NCBI GenBank assembly: GCA_021234155.1
Contig: JAJEKV010000017.1
Coordinates: forward strand, 17,680,372 to 17,744,371
Direction of reading: 5' to 3'
Source of the DNA: Isoetes taiwanensis
Lineage: Eukaryota > Streptophyta > Lycopodiopsida > Isoetales > Isoetaceae
DNA length: 64,000 nucleotides
Below the pieces are notes generated by a model. It saw only the letters and a list, made by a program, of their open reading frames with translations, searched no databases and was not told the DNA's origin. Numbering within the stretch: position 1 is the stretch's first letter; each line of letters opens with the position of its first letter. Position numbers and translations under genes: made by a program. This document shows positions 11,082 through 23,152 of this stretch, one piece after another.

Positions 11082-12864
11082 CATGAATACAGAAGCTCAT
11101 TCGTAATCGGGATCGTCATGAAAAGGGAGTTGAGTGATGCGATTAATCTCATAGACCTGACGCTCTGAAACCCTGCAAAGGTGGATAACAACACGATAAA
11201 ACCCTCCGGAAGAACGATTTTGACCCTCCAAGCTACTCCTTCCAGCCAGGATCAAGGGGATACCCTCCTCCGAGAACATCTACAAAGATCATTATATGTC
11301 ATAGTGCAAGTAATGGAGTCCATATCTTCTGACGAGGAGGCAAGGTAGACCCCCCAGTAATAAGAATAACCAGCCGGACATAGCAAATGGATGCCTTCTT
11401 AAATCGAACAAAATTATTGACATGCACCGTAGCAAAGATTATTGGTTATACATACGAGCATAATGTACAAAATACACATGTATATAATGTACGATACAAA
11501 GATATATACCTTCGAGTATTGATTTAGGGGACTCTTCCGAGTCATTGTCACCGTGCACCCCAAAGGATCTTTTCTATCATGTACATTTGATGCTCTCTAT
11601 TCCATATTAGATGGATGATAACATCAAGGGATCGTGATAATAGCGAGGATTGAGAGCGGCAGCGGTCATCCAGCCTTCCATGGGTATTTCTCGCCGCATA
11701 CACCGCTTGAAGTTTTCGGGATTCATCTTGCGGTGATGGAATCAATGCTCAGACTGTGAGGAGGCCACATGGCCAATGTTGCTGCACTCGCAATTTGATG
11801 TATATTTATACCCACCAAAATTATTGATGGTATAATACGCACCAAAATTATTGATGGTATATACATAGAAATTATTGATTATATACATACTTGTATGGTA
11901 CTCAGATAATGGCATATATACCGATTTCTCTTTAAATAGGCATCTATGCCTTTATTGTCTTGTTTGCTCCTTGCCCGCTTCTTGTCCGCTTCTTTGTCCG
12001 CCCTTGCCTCCTCCCACAATCGCTCCACTAATTTCTTTGTCTCCGCTTCCACTAATTTCTTGCAAATGGTAACTTTGTAAGAACATCCTCGCCGGCTGAT
12101 CCTAATACCGCAAGCATGCGGCAGAAATACGGCACTTTTGATGATTTTTTTTGCAACTTTTGGGAGCATCGATGGCGCCACGGTCCAACAACGAGCTTGC
12201 AAGGCAGCTGAGCAACTTCATTATCGATCGCTATATTTCGCCATCTCCCTCCACCGGAGGAGATCAATTCGAGTCGCAAGGTTCAATCTAAGTGCTTTGG
12301 GACTTCTTGAACCCCCTCATTTAGAAGATAGGCTAGAACAGCTTGAAGGACATGCTTTTCCATGGTTTCATGGCCTACTCTCTGATCAAGATATCGGGTC
12401 ATTCCTACTAGTGAGAAGAATAGGATTTATATCCTCATTGAACTTTACAACTTCCATTACAAATCTTTGTGGATATTGGTAAGCTCCTATTCCGCTCCCT
12501 TGACTTCAACATCCTGTGGTTACTATCTAGATTCCCCACCTGGGATACAATTCCTTGGGATACACGTGACCTATGGCTACATAGCACACAGCACATAATA
12601 CATACATATCACAGGTGAAGATACTCCATTGGAATATGTGTATAAACTAGATTTTCATAGAAATTAAGTATATAAGCAAGTGAGTTTCGTGTAATTAAGT
12701 TACATCTTCGTGTAATTAAGTGATTTTCGTGCAATTAAGTAATTAAGTAATATCTTCTACCATTTTCCTTGTATTTTTTCATGTGATTGTTCTATTTGTG
12801 GTCATATTCGCAATCAGAGCCACCTGGCTTGAAATCGCTTCAGTTACAAATTATTGAAGTGCCT
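11082..12864. other. No gene recognised
   Basis: No supported gene. A short AT-rich tandem with the unit ACCAAAATTATTGATGGTAT occupies about 11813-11885. GTGTAATTAAGT-type repeats lie at about 12690-12750. The 107- and 114-codon frames near 12.0-12.4 kb overlap each other on opposite strands and carry no motif. Confidence 0.45.
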
Positions 12865-12892
12865 ATTTCGCACCGTGGCTACGGTGCGAAAT
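12865..12892. repeat. Isolated palindrome of the spaced-array family
   Basis: A 28-bp near-perfect palindrome. Its left arm is ATTTCGCACCGTGG and its right arm is TACGGTGCGAAAT, with a mismatch only in the central bases. It belongs to the same motif family as array 3. Confidence 0.8.
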
Positions 12893-12921
12893 ACGCAGAT
12901 CCCGTTTTGTTACCACCACCG

Positions 12922-13016
12922 AATGGTATAATACTTCAGCATTATTGGTATTATTCTTCATCATTCTTGGTATTATACTTCAACAAGATTAGTATTATAC
13001 TTCAACATTATTGATT
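12922..13016. repeat. AT-rich short tandem repeat
   Basis: Degenerate units of about 24 bp resemble GGTATTATACTTCAACATTA and repeat about four times. Confidence 0.6.
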
Positions 13017-13019
13017 CAG

Positions 13020-13818
13020 AGCTATAAATTCTTTCAGCTTGCTTTCTCTTCTCACCTTTGTTCCATGTTTTCACCTTGCTTTCACTTCTTGGTCTTTGGT
13101 CTTCCTTGTTCCTTGCCACTTGATCTTGATGTTTGTTCTTCGCTACTTCATCTTGTTCCTTGCTCTTGATCTTGCTACTTGATCTTGTTCCTTGCTTTCT
13201 TGCTCCATGATCTTCCTTCTTTTTGATCTTCTTGCTCCTTGATCGCCCTTGATCCTTGCTTCTTGCTACTTGATCTTGATTCTCCTTGCTACTTGATCTT
13301 CGTGGTTCTTGTTCTTTGCTACTTGATCTTCGTGTTTTTTGCAAATGATTGGACCGATCCTCCCTCGGGCCACCTGTAAGGCCTGCAAGCATGCCCTGCA
13401 TTCTCAGGCGGCCCGGAATGGATGAGCTATGGGACCATTTCTTGGAGTGGAGGTTGCGCCACAGCCCCACCAAGGAGCTTACAATGGAGTTGATCAACTT
13501 CATTCGAGCGATTTGATTGTGGTCATGAGCCACCATATGTTGTAGGAGACTTGCAATGAGGGGACTTCTTGAACCCTCCTTATCTCGACGAGATGCTACA
13601 AAGAATTGAGGCCTCTTCTTCGTGGCCGGATATTTAGCACACTCTCTCGATGCATACATATCGAAGTTGTCATTCATGAAATTAACCGGAGATAGATGTA
13701 TGGCCTTATTAGGGTGTACTACAACGAAAGTACAACGGTTTTGTGGAGTTGGGTCCGCTTCTTCTTCCGTGAGTATCATCCTCGTGGAATTACTTTTTCT
13801 AATGACTAGGTACCCCAT
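13020..13818 (-). CDS. Unrecognised 281-codon frame with repeat-derived K/R/S/Q-rich half
   Basis: A minus-strand open frame runs from 13818 to 12973. Its second half is translated from a degenerate minisatellite (13080-13345, units like TTGCTACTTGATCTT), giving a low-complexity R/S/K/Q-rich tail. Its first half (residues 1 to about 155) has non-repetitive composition but no motif I know. The openness of the tail follows from the repeat lacking stops in this frame, so it is not evidence of selection. It may be part of a decayed element. Confidence 0.2.
13080..13345. repeat. Degenerate minisatellite, unit about 15 bp
   Basis: Repeated CTTGCTACTTGATCTTG-like units with variable spacing fill this stretch. 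They explain the low-complexity minus-strand translation that runs through it. Confidence 0.7.
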
Positions 13819-14045
13819 ATGGTGGGAAGAATCAGCCGGGAGGAGCGTGAGTTTTGACTCCTAACCCAAATGCATGGGTTAGACCTCGCAGGGAAGGAGA
13901 AGGGGTTAGAAACCTAGGGAAGGTTACTTGGACATAATTCCGCTTACTTGTCGCTCTCTAAATGTTCTCTAATATGTTAATATATTCTCTAACATGTTAA
14001 TATGCTCACTTTGATCTTGTGGTTCACCTTCTATGGAATGATTCA
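13819..14045. other. No gene recognised
   Basis: Short anonymous spacer with no coding or repeat signal beyond the short phrase TCTCTAA(T/C)ATGTTAATAT near 13968-14003. Confidence 0.5.
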
Positions 14046-14047
14046 AT

Positions 14048-14190
14048 TTCGCGACAAAGGCCATGGTGCTAAATTGCCCGCCTCTCACACAAGAATCTTA
14101 GAATTTTCGCACCGCGGGCACTGCGGCGCAAAAATACCTCCCTCACAAAGTAATTTATATCCATTTCGCACCGCGGGCAAATCTGCATTG
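14048..14190. repeat. Spaced palindrome array 4 (three units)
   Basis: Motif starts (TTCGC) lie at 14048, 14106 and 14165, 58 and 59 bp apart. The middle unit (14104-14134) is the best preserved: TTTTCGCACCGCGGGC followed by ACTGCGGCGCAAAAA. The outer units are half-decayed. Confidence 0.65.
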
Positions 14191-15700
14191 TAAGTATACA
14201 TAGAGAATAGATACAATCAAAATACTTAGCAAGCAAACAAAATATACAACAAAGATCGCTTCATTAATATAAAACACTTTACATGCCTCGAAGTAATTTG
14301 TCAAGGCAATATCCCCGCCTCATTATTATCACTTTTTTGAATGCACAAAGACATTTCACACAGCCTTCAAGAACCTCACCATGTGATTCTCACCGCCTCG
14401 CAGAGAGCATCAAGGGCATCTCAGAGTGAATCGAGTCACCGTTTCGCATTGGAAAATCAGAACCAGCCTCCTGCATACCTTGCACCATCCCTCTTCATCT
14501 TATCGTTCTCTCCTGAACCACCTCCTTACATATTCTAGCCATTGTGAGCTTCGAAGCACCCACTCCACGTGGTTCGAAGTGCCGGATTTCAAAGATCCAT
14601 CTTAACTTTTGATTAAACGGCCGGCCCTTCTTATTCAGCTTTTAGAGGGCCTTTGCAGAGAACCTCGCTTTCTTCCGCAAATGCTTAGGCTTAATCTTCC
14701 TCTTACGCCTACCGGATTCCGCTGACTACAGTCGCCATCAACAGAACCACTACATCGTGATCCGGGTACAACGGTTTCAGGCACAACCGCCACAGTACCG
14801 TAGAGTGCTCTTTGTAGAACGATATTTTCTTCTATTTGAGCTCGCCACAGGACCTCGAAAGGGACATCCCGGGTACATAATATTTCGGGGTTCAAAAACG
14901 CCAACAAAGAATAGGAACGCTCGACAGCACATCACCAACAGAACATCCCGACATGCACATCCCGATGGTCATCCTCATGGGGCTTAGCATTCTCATTGTC
15001 GGCTCCAAGCAAGTCCGCCCCCGGTTTATCTCCACCAATCCAACTTCCGCAGACTCAGACGAGGAAGTCCGGTTATGTAATCTATCTCATTAGCCAAGAC
15101 AGAATGTGTTAGGAGTTGGCGCCAAAGAAGCCATCAACCCGGGCCACACGACGGCGGAATGGAGTGCCTCAAGCAAGGTGTCAGCCCCATCGGCGAACAG
15201 TAACGCCGTGGTTCCGGTGTAACTACCACATCGACGCTAACGACGATGTAATCATCGCACGTGAACTCCATGACGCATACCGCCGCATCGGGTTCCTTTC
15301 TCCCACTAAATGGCCAAAGAGAACAGTAAACACGCCTTTGGCTCGAAGGTATGTCTCTAAAAATCTCCTCTGGCTATTGGCAAATTTCTCAACTACAGCC
15401 CCGCACTGCTTTGATGGATGTTTTCTCGCTCTAAGACGGTGCTCGCTCGCGTTGTTAGAAGCACCGACATAGTTAGTGGCGCTGCCCTCGCCGTTTCACC
15501 ATGATGTGTGCGCGCACGGCGCCTTCTCTTCTTCTTTTGGTTGTTGGGATTGTTAGATCCGCATCACCGCTTATTCTCGCCCATTGTCTCCGAATCAGAA
15601 TGCAACAAATGAGTGGACAAGATTGATAAATATGCAATGTAATGACTTAGAACAAATATCAAAAGCGCATAAACATCGATAACAAAGATAATTATATAAA
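14191..15700. other. No gene recognised
   Basis: No supported gene. The frame at 15116-15472 (118 codons) has a basic start but no family motif. TTGGCGCC at about 15117-15124 was considered as a primer-binding site and rejected. Confidence 0.45.
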
Positions 15701-15903
15701 GAGTACCGCTGTTACCGCGGCGAAAACGCAAAAAAAGATAGACACGAAACTAAATGCTTTTCGCACCGCGGGCTACACGCATGCGTATAGCGCTTAATCT
15801 ATAACTAATTCCTAATTCATTCGCGACCGATTGGCCACGGCATAATACTTGTCATTCAAAGAATTGAATACCAACTAAGTTCGCGACCGCGCTCCACGCC
15901 GCC
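15701..15903. repeat. Spaced palindrome array 5 (four units)
   Basis: Motif starts lie near 15701 (mainly the right half, ACCGCGGCGAAAA), 15759, 15820 and 15880, spaced about 58, 61 and 60 bp. Units read TTCGCACCGCGGGC or TTCGCGACCG... with decayed right arms. Confidence 0.6.
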
Positions 15904-16199
15904 AACCTAACATATTTGAAACATTATAGTTGCACATCATGGTCAATAGTTATACATTAATATGAATTTATTCATACAATTGATTCCCCGTATATATCTT
16001 TCTACCCCGCCCGATCCTTGTGGATCGCCACCGCCTTTAACTTGTCTCCGGCCGCACTAGAGCTACACCATATCTCGCTTTTTTCCCGCTTCAACTTTTC
16101 TCCTCAATATTCTAGCCAACGCCGGTCTTGTTTAGCTTTATCTTTTTCTCTAGCTTGCGATAATCCTTCTATAGAACCATTGGCACATCTGCTGTAATG

Positions 16200-18030
16200 A
16201 GTTACCACACTAACCTCGATGTTGTGTGAACCTGAAAAGCATTCTTGGCTTGCTTATGTGACTTCTCCATTCCCTCACAGATTCCATATTCCCAAGCTCC
16301 CGTGACTTTTTGGCAAACCACAAGCCATGGGCGTGAAGTATATGAATGTAATGTGTGACATTGCATTCTCCCCATGCTTGTATAAACGACTTCGTGAATT
16401 CAGCATCGCTACTCAATTCATCTAACTTTCCACCCACCATTTTCTTTCTCTCTCGCCATCAAAGTTACCAGAGTGCTCAGATTCTCGCCACGCTTTAATT
16501 TTTTTTTTAGTTTTGCCCTCCCACGGAAGTACGGTCATCTTCGCCTCCAAAGAAGTCCTTATACCCTCCCACTTTCCAGCTTGGCAATGATCCATTCTTA
16601 AGTAATTTAGTACAAGGCAGAAATCTCTTCGCTTTCACCCCACCCATAGATGGTTTACAAGGAACCTTGCCTCCCTCTTAGGATCTTGCAGATTTTATAG
16701 TCACCACCATGAAGACCAAGATCGAAAAGCACGCTCTCAACATCTTTCATACACTTTTCTCCTCGGCTGATTGTGGAGACTTATTCCAAGCAAAAAGAAT
16801 GCTCATATACACCATCTTATCCACTATTCTTAGAAAGGCATGGAGAGTGCAAATATGTACTCTCTTCACAGAATTGCAAGTACGGGATCAAAGTTTTGTC
16901 CTCCTTCTCACGCTGGTTCAAGATCCCGGGTCACATTCGAGAGTACTCATTCCCTTCCCTTATCATCTACCCTAGCATACAAACAAGAAGGACATGCCTT
17001 AGTCTTACCGTAACCATGTTTCATGTTATACATGCACTTGATGGTCTTTAGATCAGCAGCCGATGCCATTCAACCTCGTAAATCTCCGTGAGCTGTGAAC
17101 CCTCAAGCTTCTCTCCCACTCCATGAGCAAAGAATAATAGTAGGAATAGGTGTCTCACGAAAGACCCACCGAAGAACACCATGATTTTCTTCCTAGATTT
17201 GAAATATCCCTATCCACCAAATATGGTCCTCTCTCGATTGAACAGAAACTTCCCTTCCTCATTATCGAATTTGACAACGCCTGCTCATTAATGTCAAAGA
17301 AACCCTCTCATACTTTTTTCATCTTTGATCAGTTCCATCTCATCCAACTTTATAGCAATTTGGAGTTTCCCTTTACATTCTTCCACTTTCATATCATAGA
17401 AGCTTAACCAATGTAAGAAGCATTTTAGAGAGATCCATCCAACAATTATTCTTCTCATTAAGAACAAATAGATCATTTCCTGAGCCACCCTTCTTCTTAC
17501 TTTTCCCAAAGGATTAGTGATCCCAAGTGCACCTGGATGTGGTGATCCGTACATCTCCCCAAATGTTCGTGGTACTTCTCGTGATTCCTCTTTGTTCTCG
17601 CTTTGCTCGACATAACCGAAGTCTTGGCAAGATGGTCTTCGTGAATACCCCCCTGTTTGATACCATCCCCGCAAAACATCTAAAGAGAGCAATGTAAGCT
17701 TGTCGACCGATACCCACATTGTCACATAATTCTTGCATGTTATCAAAGACTTTGACTCTTTTCCAATTCAAGAAGCACTGCTCAAAGAATGTTTTTCTTA
17801 AATGGTTAGCTCTAGGAAGCTTCAACATATCTATAACATCATCTTTAGTTACAAGCTTTTTCAACAAACTAGTCATATTACAAGGTTTTCTTCTTCTTTT
17901 CAGCCATAGTAGGATCCACCAGATTTTTAATAGCGTGGATTCTTCTTCTCGAGCCCCCACCACTAGGGGCAAGTATATTTAGGGCCTTCAGCTTCTTTTT
18001 TTTCCTCTCCCTCATGCCCAAAGGTGTCAT
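16200..18030 (-). pseudogene. Unrecognised decayed coding region
   Basis: Several minus-strand blocks read as ordinary protein. From 17972 down: KKLVTKDDVIDMLKLPRAN, LRKTFFEQCFLNWKRVKVFD, then MQELCDNVGIGRQAYIALFR. From about 17490 down: QEMIYLFLMRRIIVGWISLK. From 16440 down: SFIQAWGECNVTHYIHILHA followed by HGLWFAKKSRELGN. Frame changes and stops separate the blocks. The C-terminal pattern (W-E-NVTHYIHILHAH) is the kind seen near the end of some large eukaryotic transposases, but I cannot assign a family. No terminal repeats were found. Confidence 0.35.
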
Positions 18031-21000
18031 TTTCAGTCTTTTAACTTCCTCTCCAGCTTGTCATTGTCCTCGTGAGCATCTCTTCAATCCTTGTTTAAGT
18101 GACTCCACCTCCATAAGCAACCTTTGATTAGAAGCTTGCGCTTCTTCAGATTCTTAGACCCGTTGGTTAAGAAATAGTTACACCGTTGGAGGTAATTACA
18201 ATGTGCTACCATATTGCAATGCACTCCACACAATTGATTGTACATTGTTCTCAAATGCACATCGGAATTACTTGAAATATTATTGCAATAGCTGCTGCAT
18301 CTTTGATTACCCTTACAGTGCAAAATGAATAAGCCCCCATGGAGAATGAAATTCGTGATGTCTTCCGTGATCGGATCGATGGGATACAGCTTCCCCACGC
18401 CGCCTTAGATCAATATTCATTGCACCGTAAGCTCAAGAGCATTCTCATCGACTGCTCCTTCCGATTATATTGATTTTGTAGGGCAAGCGCTTCTTGGGCA
18501 CCTCCACCCTAATTAGCCTTTCGCCAGATTCAAAAAAGAATTACTCATTGTCATTGGTCGAATTAATAGAACAAGCATTACCTCTCGCCATAGATCGAAT
18601 TCGTAGTCGCTGATCGCTTCCGAAGCTCCATAGTCCGGCGACCAAATTGATGCAATTCTTCGCCTAAAAAATAAGGAAAAACTAGAGAATTCATTCGATT
18701 TGGGCGAGGATTGACATCAAAACTAAATTCAAATGCCCTCCAAAGCTTTGGCTCAATTGAGGCATTCTTGAGGTGTTCCGCCCGGCTACCCTTGTAGCTT
18801 CAGCCGTGGGAAAGTGGGGGAGGAGGGATTTAGGCGAATGAGTAAAACAACAAGTAATAATGACGCTTACTGTGTTCTTGTTGCTCCGTATCTGAGGTTC
18901 TAAGGTTCGTGGGGGCTTTTGCCCATACCGCAGTGTTCGAAAATTACCAACTAAAATCCAAATTTGGGAATGGCTTACAAGGGCGTTAATAGACTCTACC
19001 AAACCTCTAGTGACTTCTGCTTCAACCCGACCATTTTTTGCATCGTGTAGGTAGCGTTCGACCTATTTCGTGCTCAAGTAGAATTTTAAATTTCTCAAAG
19101 TAATTAATGTTTGCTTTAATATATATATATATAAAAAAAACTTGGAATATTATATATAGTAGCAACACTGTGAAAAAAAAAATTATTTAAATTTAGACCT
19201 TAATATTTTTAAATGTTGCTGAATACATAATAGTGGAATTGAAAGAGATCTTGATACCCTTTCAAGACCTTGATGAGACCAAAATATGGAAAATGAGATA
19301 TTAGATGTATGCATCTGATACACTGATACCGCATTGGACTGGAGGGATTATGTGAAGAATAAAGCTCTGGTTGCAGGTAAAACAGTAAAATTTTACAAGC
19401 AAAGTGGAAGTGAAAGGACTGATATATATAGCATAAAATGTGCTGAAGAAAATGAAGATGAGGAAAATTTATCTATCGTTTTTTCTCTTTTGTTCTATAT
19501 TTGTACTTGGTGTTTTATATTTTTATATATTTGTGCACAACATGTATTTAATTCATATTTGTGTTTGGAATATGTTTCCCCCTTTTGACAATAAAAGCAG
19601 ATGTTAAGGAATTTAGAATGTTGATCTTTCTTAAATCCTTGTTGCACAAACTCTAATGTTTTGAAATTTTACACTTTGTCTACTATTTATATGCTATAAA
19701 TCTTAAATTTTAAGAACTCTTAAATCTATATATTAAAAATACTTAAAGAACTATATATGTTCAAAATGTTAGCATTTAAAAATATTTAAAGGAACTTTTA
19801 TGTTGAAATTAATTAGACGATAATTTTTATATTTTAAGGACTATTTTTTAGATATTTTATTATTGTTGAAATAATTAGCAAAATATTATGTCATTTGTGT
19901 CACAAAAAAAAGGATTGAAATATTGTAATATAATAGTAATACTCTGAAAAAATAAAAAAATTAGACATGAATATGTCTAAATGTCGTTGAATACGTAATA
20001 TAACATACAAAAACAAAAAGTTCAAATTTCTTTTTTCCGATATAAAACGTAGCCACGATAACATAATCTCTTTAATATCTTCATAAAAACCTACTACACT
20101 ACAATGATACATGACAAAAGACATGACCAGAAGATCAACTGGATAGGGAGTATGATTTCCTGTTGTGCAAATTATGTTTTAATCAGGTGTGAAACCCTAC
20201 CAAATCCCCTCGAAAGTTTGTTGTTTTGACCCAGAAAACCAATGAGCATATTATACATACAGATCCCAGAGAGAGCGTTCCAATGCAATAAAAAACACAC
20301 AAAACGGAGTCCAAAATTCAAAAGTTATGATAAAAAGCATATTACCATCAAATCTGCACTTTGCAAAAGGGTATCCAGATTGAAAAGTACAAAAAGCAGG
20401 TATCTATCTTGATAGATCTAGGTCAAATCATATGCCAATAGAAAGCTCTCTACATAAGCTTTCCAACGAGCCCAAGTCATCTGAATTTGACCTCTGTAAC
20501 TCAAGTTATGAGTGCGGAAACAATTTTGATATTCTCTCTCTAGCGCTTCTCTTCTTTAACTATTTTTATTGACTTAGATATTACATATAATGGTTTGGTA
20601 AAAAAGAACCTCTCATAAAACTCTTATTTTTTATTAAAACCTTCTTTTCCAAAAAGCATTTGCAAATGTAATTGTACCATTGCCTGATTCTGCATGTACT
20701 CGTCGATTAAAAGTTGCCATCGAGATTCGAAATGCATATGCCATGTCATTGTTTGACAATTTTATGTGACTTGACTTCCTTGTATTCATTGTATAAGCCT
20801 TTCTACTTCTTCCTCCATGCTTCCTTGTCAAAGTCACGGCAACCCTAGACTGACTGGGTCATTGAATGTGTTGATGCTACGTCCAGAGCATGGGTGTGCA
20901 CATCTCATTTCGATCATGGGGTACCATTTTTGGGACCTACCAAAGCACCTAGGTTGGGTACTTCAGAACTGAGTACTTTCTCCTTCCTCCTCATAGCGCC

Positions 21001-21079
21001 TTCCTCCTAGCGTTCTTCTTCTCTAGGGTCTATGATTTTTACCCTTCCTTTATCTACTCAATCCAAAGTTTTGTACCCA
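18031..21079. other. No gene recognised; AT-rich
   Basis: Nothing coding is supported. The stretch 19080-20110 is strongly AT-rich with many stops. The stretch 20200-20540 carries phrases also seen near 1230-1300 and may be a dispersed-repeat remnant. Minus-strand frames at 18084-18398 and 18691-19002 have no motif. Confidence 0.45.
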
Positions 21080-21878
21080 ATTCTCCTCAAAGAAACCAAA
21101 TTGTTGCCCCTGCAGCATGCCACTTTGGAGTGCCACATACTATACTATCAGAGGCTAGTGAATCTGGCCTCACACTAGCCATAGGTCCACATCATCTTAA
21201 ATCCTGTTGGAAGGAGAAATGATTTTCCAGATGGAATGTCATGAAGCAAGGATGTCCATAGGTGTAGAATAATGAAGATCACACTCACCTGAAATAGTAT
21301 CTCGATGCATGCTTCCTTGATAAGCTTTCGGATGTCAGTGCTTTGAACAAAGTCAAAACATCACACTACAGAAGCCAGTCAATCTCACACTTGCTCGTGG
21401 CCCACAATAATTCCTGTTATCATATTTGCCCATGGAGAGGCGTAGAATGCGTCCCTCGATACAGATGCACACCATCGTAGAATTGAAACAGGTAGATGGG
21501 GTCGAGAGGAACGTGGAAACAACATATGCGAATGATGTAAGATGAGAGCCATTGAAGAGGAAGAATACCACACTCTTCAGATTTGCCTGATATTTGTGAT
21601 TATTCAAGCACGATACTTGACCTAATTACACCTAATCTGCCTTTACATTTGCTCCTGCAGAACTTGAATTAACAACATTATCTTCCTTCATCCTAGAGGT
21701 CCTGGGCAAGCCATATGAACTAATTTTTGTATCATCTCATTGAAATGAAGTAGTATACACATGTACAGTTTCTCAGCAAGCCTGTTACTATTTTTGTCGC
21801 TGGAGCAGAATTTTTTTAATCTCGAGCTAGATCTTTTGGATTTTCTGGATGATAGCTCAATTCAATTCAATTAAATTC
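21080..21878 (+). mobile_element. LINE family A, decayed 3' fragment with (AATTC)n tail
   Basis: The text at 21205-21350 parallels the LINE at 54546-54730: TGTTGGAAGGA, CCAGATGGAATGT and TC/TTGATGCATGCTTCCT recur in the same order and spacing. In the better copy this encodes YLDACFLSKLWD. The 3' UTR phrase ACACATGTACAGTTTCTC follows at about 21750-21770. The end GGATGATAGCTC with an (AATTC)-like tail at about 21850-21878 matches the GGACGATAAAAG plus microsatellite ends of the other copies. The coding frame is lost. Confidence 0.6.
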
Positions 21879-22042
21879 TTACGGAAAGATTCCCAAATCT
21901 AAACAATAGAATTACACTATCACTATATGAAATTGGAAGAGTGAGAGAAGACCATTGTCCTTAAATATTGTTCAACAACATTAATGGTTGTTGATATCTT
22001 CACTAAGGCATTATATGCATTATAATTACAAGAAACTTATCG

Positions 22043-22174
22043 CGGCGGCCAAGGCCGCCGCGAACGTTTCTCTTCCCCAACTCCCTTGGCCGCCGCGAAC
22101 GTTTCTCCTTGGCCGCCGCGAACGTTTCTCTTCCCCAACTCCCTTGGCCGCCGCGAACGTTTCTCTTCCCCAAC
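22043..22174. repeat. GC-rich 34-bp minisatellite
   Basis: Units of TTGGCCGCCGCGAACGTTTC followed by TCTTCCCCAACTCC occur four times. The second unit is shortened, lacking the CTTCCCCAACTCCC part. The first unit is preceded by GCGGCGGCC, making a local palindrome with GGCCGCCGC. Its base composition stands out sharply from the AT-rich surroundings. Confidence 0.85.
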
Positions 22175-22249
22175 TCGTCTATACATGCTAGAACATGCAC
22201 AATTTGAATCTACATTTTTTGCCTTGTGTTCAGTGCCCGCATGATAGAA

Positions 22250-22475
22250 GGATGACGACTATAACGACAGGGGGGATCAAGGTTTCAGGTTCTCAAAGCA
22301 TTGAACAGGGCGAAAATGCAGCTATACCACTTCAATACCATAGTGATTGGCAGAATGGGACTTTTCACATATGCATACGATCTCTGCCCCCAAGGAAGTC
22401 CGGATCTCTGCCCCCAAATGTCTCTGCTGTTGTTTCGACCACAAACACGCAGGATTTGAACCCTAGTCAAACTCT
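22250..22475 (-). mobile_element. Possible tRNA-derived SINE remnant
   Basis: On the minus strand CTAGGGTTCAAATCCTG (plus-strand 22450-22466) is a good RNA polymerase III B-box. It is followed by a non-coding body with an internal near-repeat of TTGGGGGCAGAGATC at 22387-22420. An A-box and a clear tail were not found, so this is a weak call. Confidence 0.3.
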
Positions 22476-22479
22476 AGTC

Positions 22480-23150
22480 AAATACGTTCTTTCTCTATAG
22501 GAAAGAGAAACTCTAGTTTAGCATTACCCTTGGCAATTTCTTGTATACATTCCACACAAAACATCTTGCTTTAAAATGGTATCTTATAGCCCAAGTTAGT
22601 ATGAGGTCTCATATCAATTCGCATCCCCAAACTTCCAATGGATCTTTGACCAAAATTGCTTCTCTGCATAAAATGAGGATAACATTCAGTTTTATATCCT
22701 GCTGCAATAAGACCATTACCAGTGAGTTCGCAAGTGAAACGCATCCTGCTAAAAAGTCCAGTTTTTATCCAATACATCTCCTTTGTAATCATCACACAAC
22801 CATCTATGCCAAACAAAGTTTAACACATATTCTTGTAAGTACAAACCACATCAAGAACATGCTCAACAAAGATAATGAGTAAAAATCTTAAACCAAATGA
22901 TTCTCATAATAGCTTTTAGGAACGATTAAAAGATCTAGCAAAGCAAGCTATCAAGGTTCTAAGTAAATAGTATTGCACTCCAAGATCCTTGGTTAAAAAC
23001 AGTGCATTTTCTCAAAGCTAAATTTCACAAACAATGAGCTACAATAAAGCCCGTGATATATATAATACAATAACATTGAATCACGAGCACCAAAAGAGTT
23101 TGAATGATGAAGATTAATAAAGAAGAGAATAACAGATAACGATATGATAT
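22480..23150. other. No gene recognised
   Basis: AT-rich sequence flanking the 3' end of the prenyltransferase pseudogene. Open frames (up to 113 codons) carry no motif. Confidence 0.45.
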
Positions 23151-23152
23151 TA

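Noticed and set aside
15110-15130. Retrotransposon primer-binding site at TTGGCGCC
   Set aside because: Only eight bases match. No LTR end precedes it and no gag or pol follows.
14635-15472. Overlapping frames near 14.6-15.5 kb as genes
   Set aside because: Frames on both strands overlap without motif support. The moderately GC-rich sequence explains their length.
2659-15903. Genuine CRISPR arrays
   Set aside because: Spacing and palindromes are superficially CRISPR-like, but the window is plant nuclear DNA with introns and plant transposons. There are no cas genes, and the repeat units diverge from one another far more than CRISPR repeats do.
22003-22200. Proteins read from the 34-bp minisatellite on both strands
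   Set aside because: The frames exist only because the repeat unit lacks stops.
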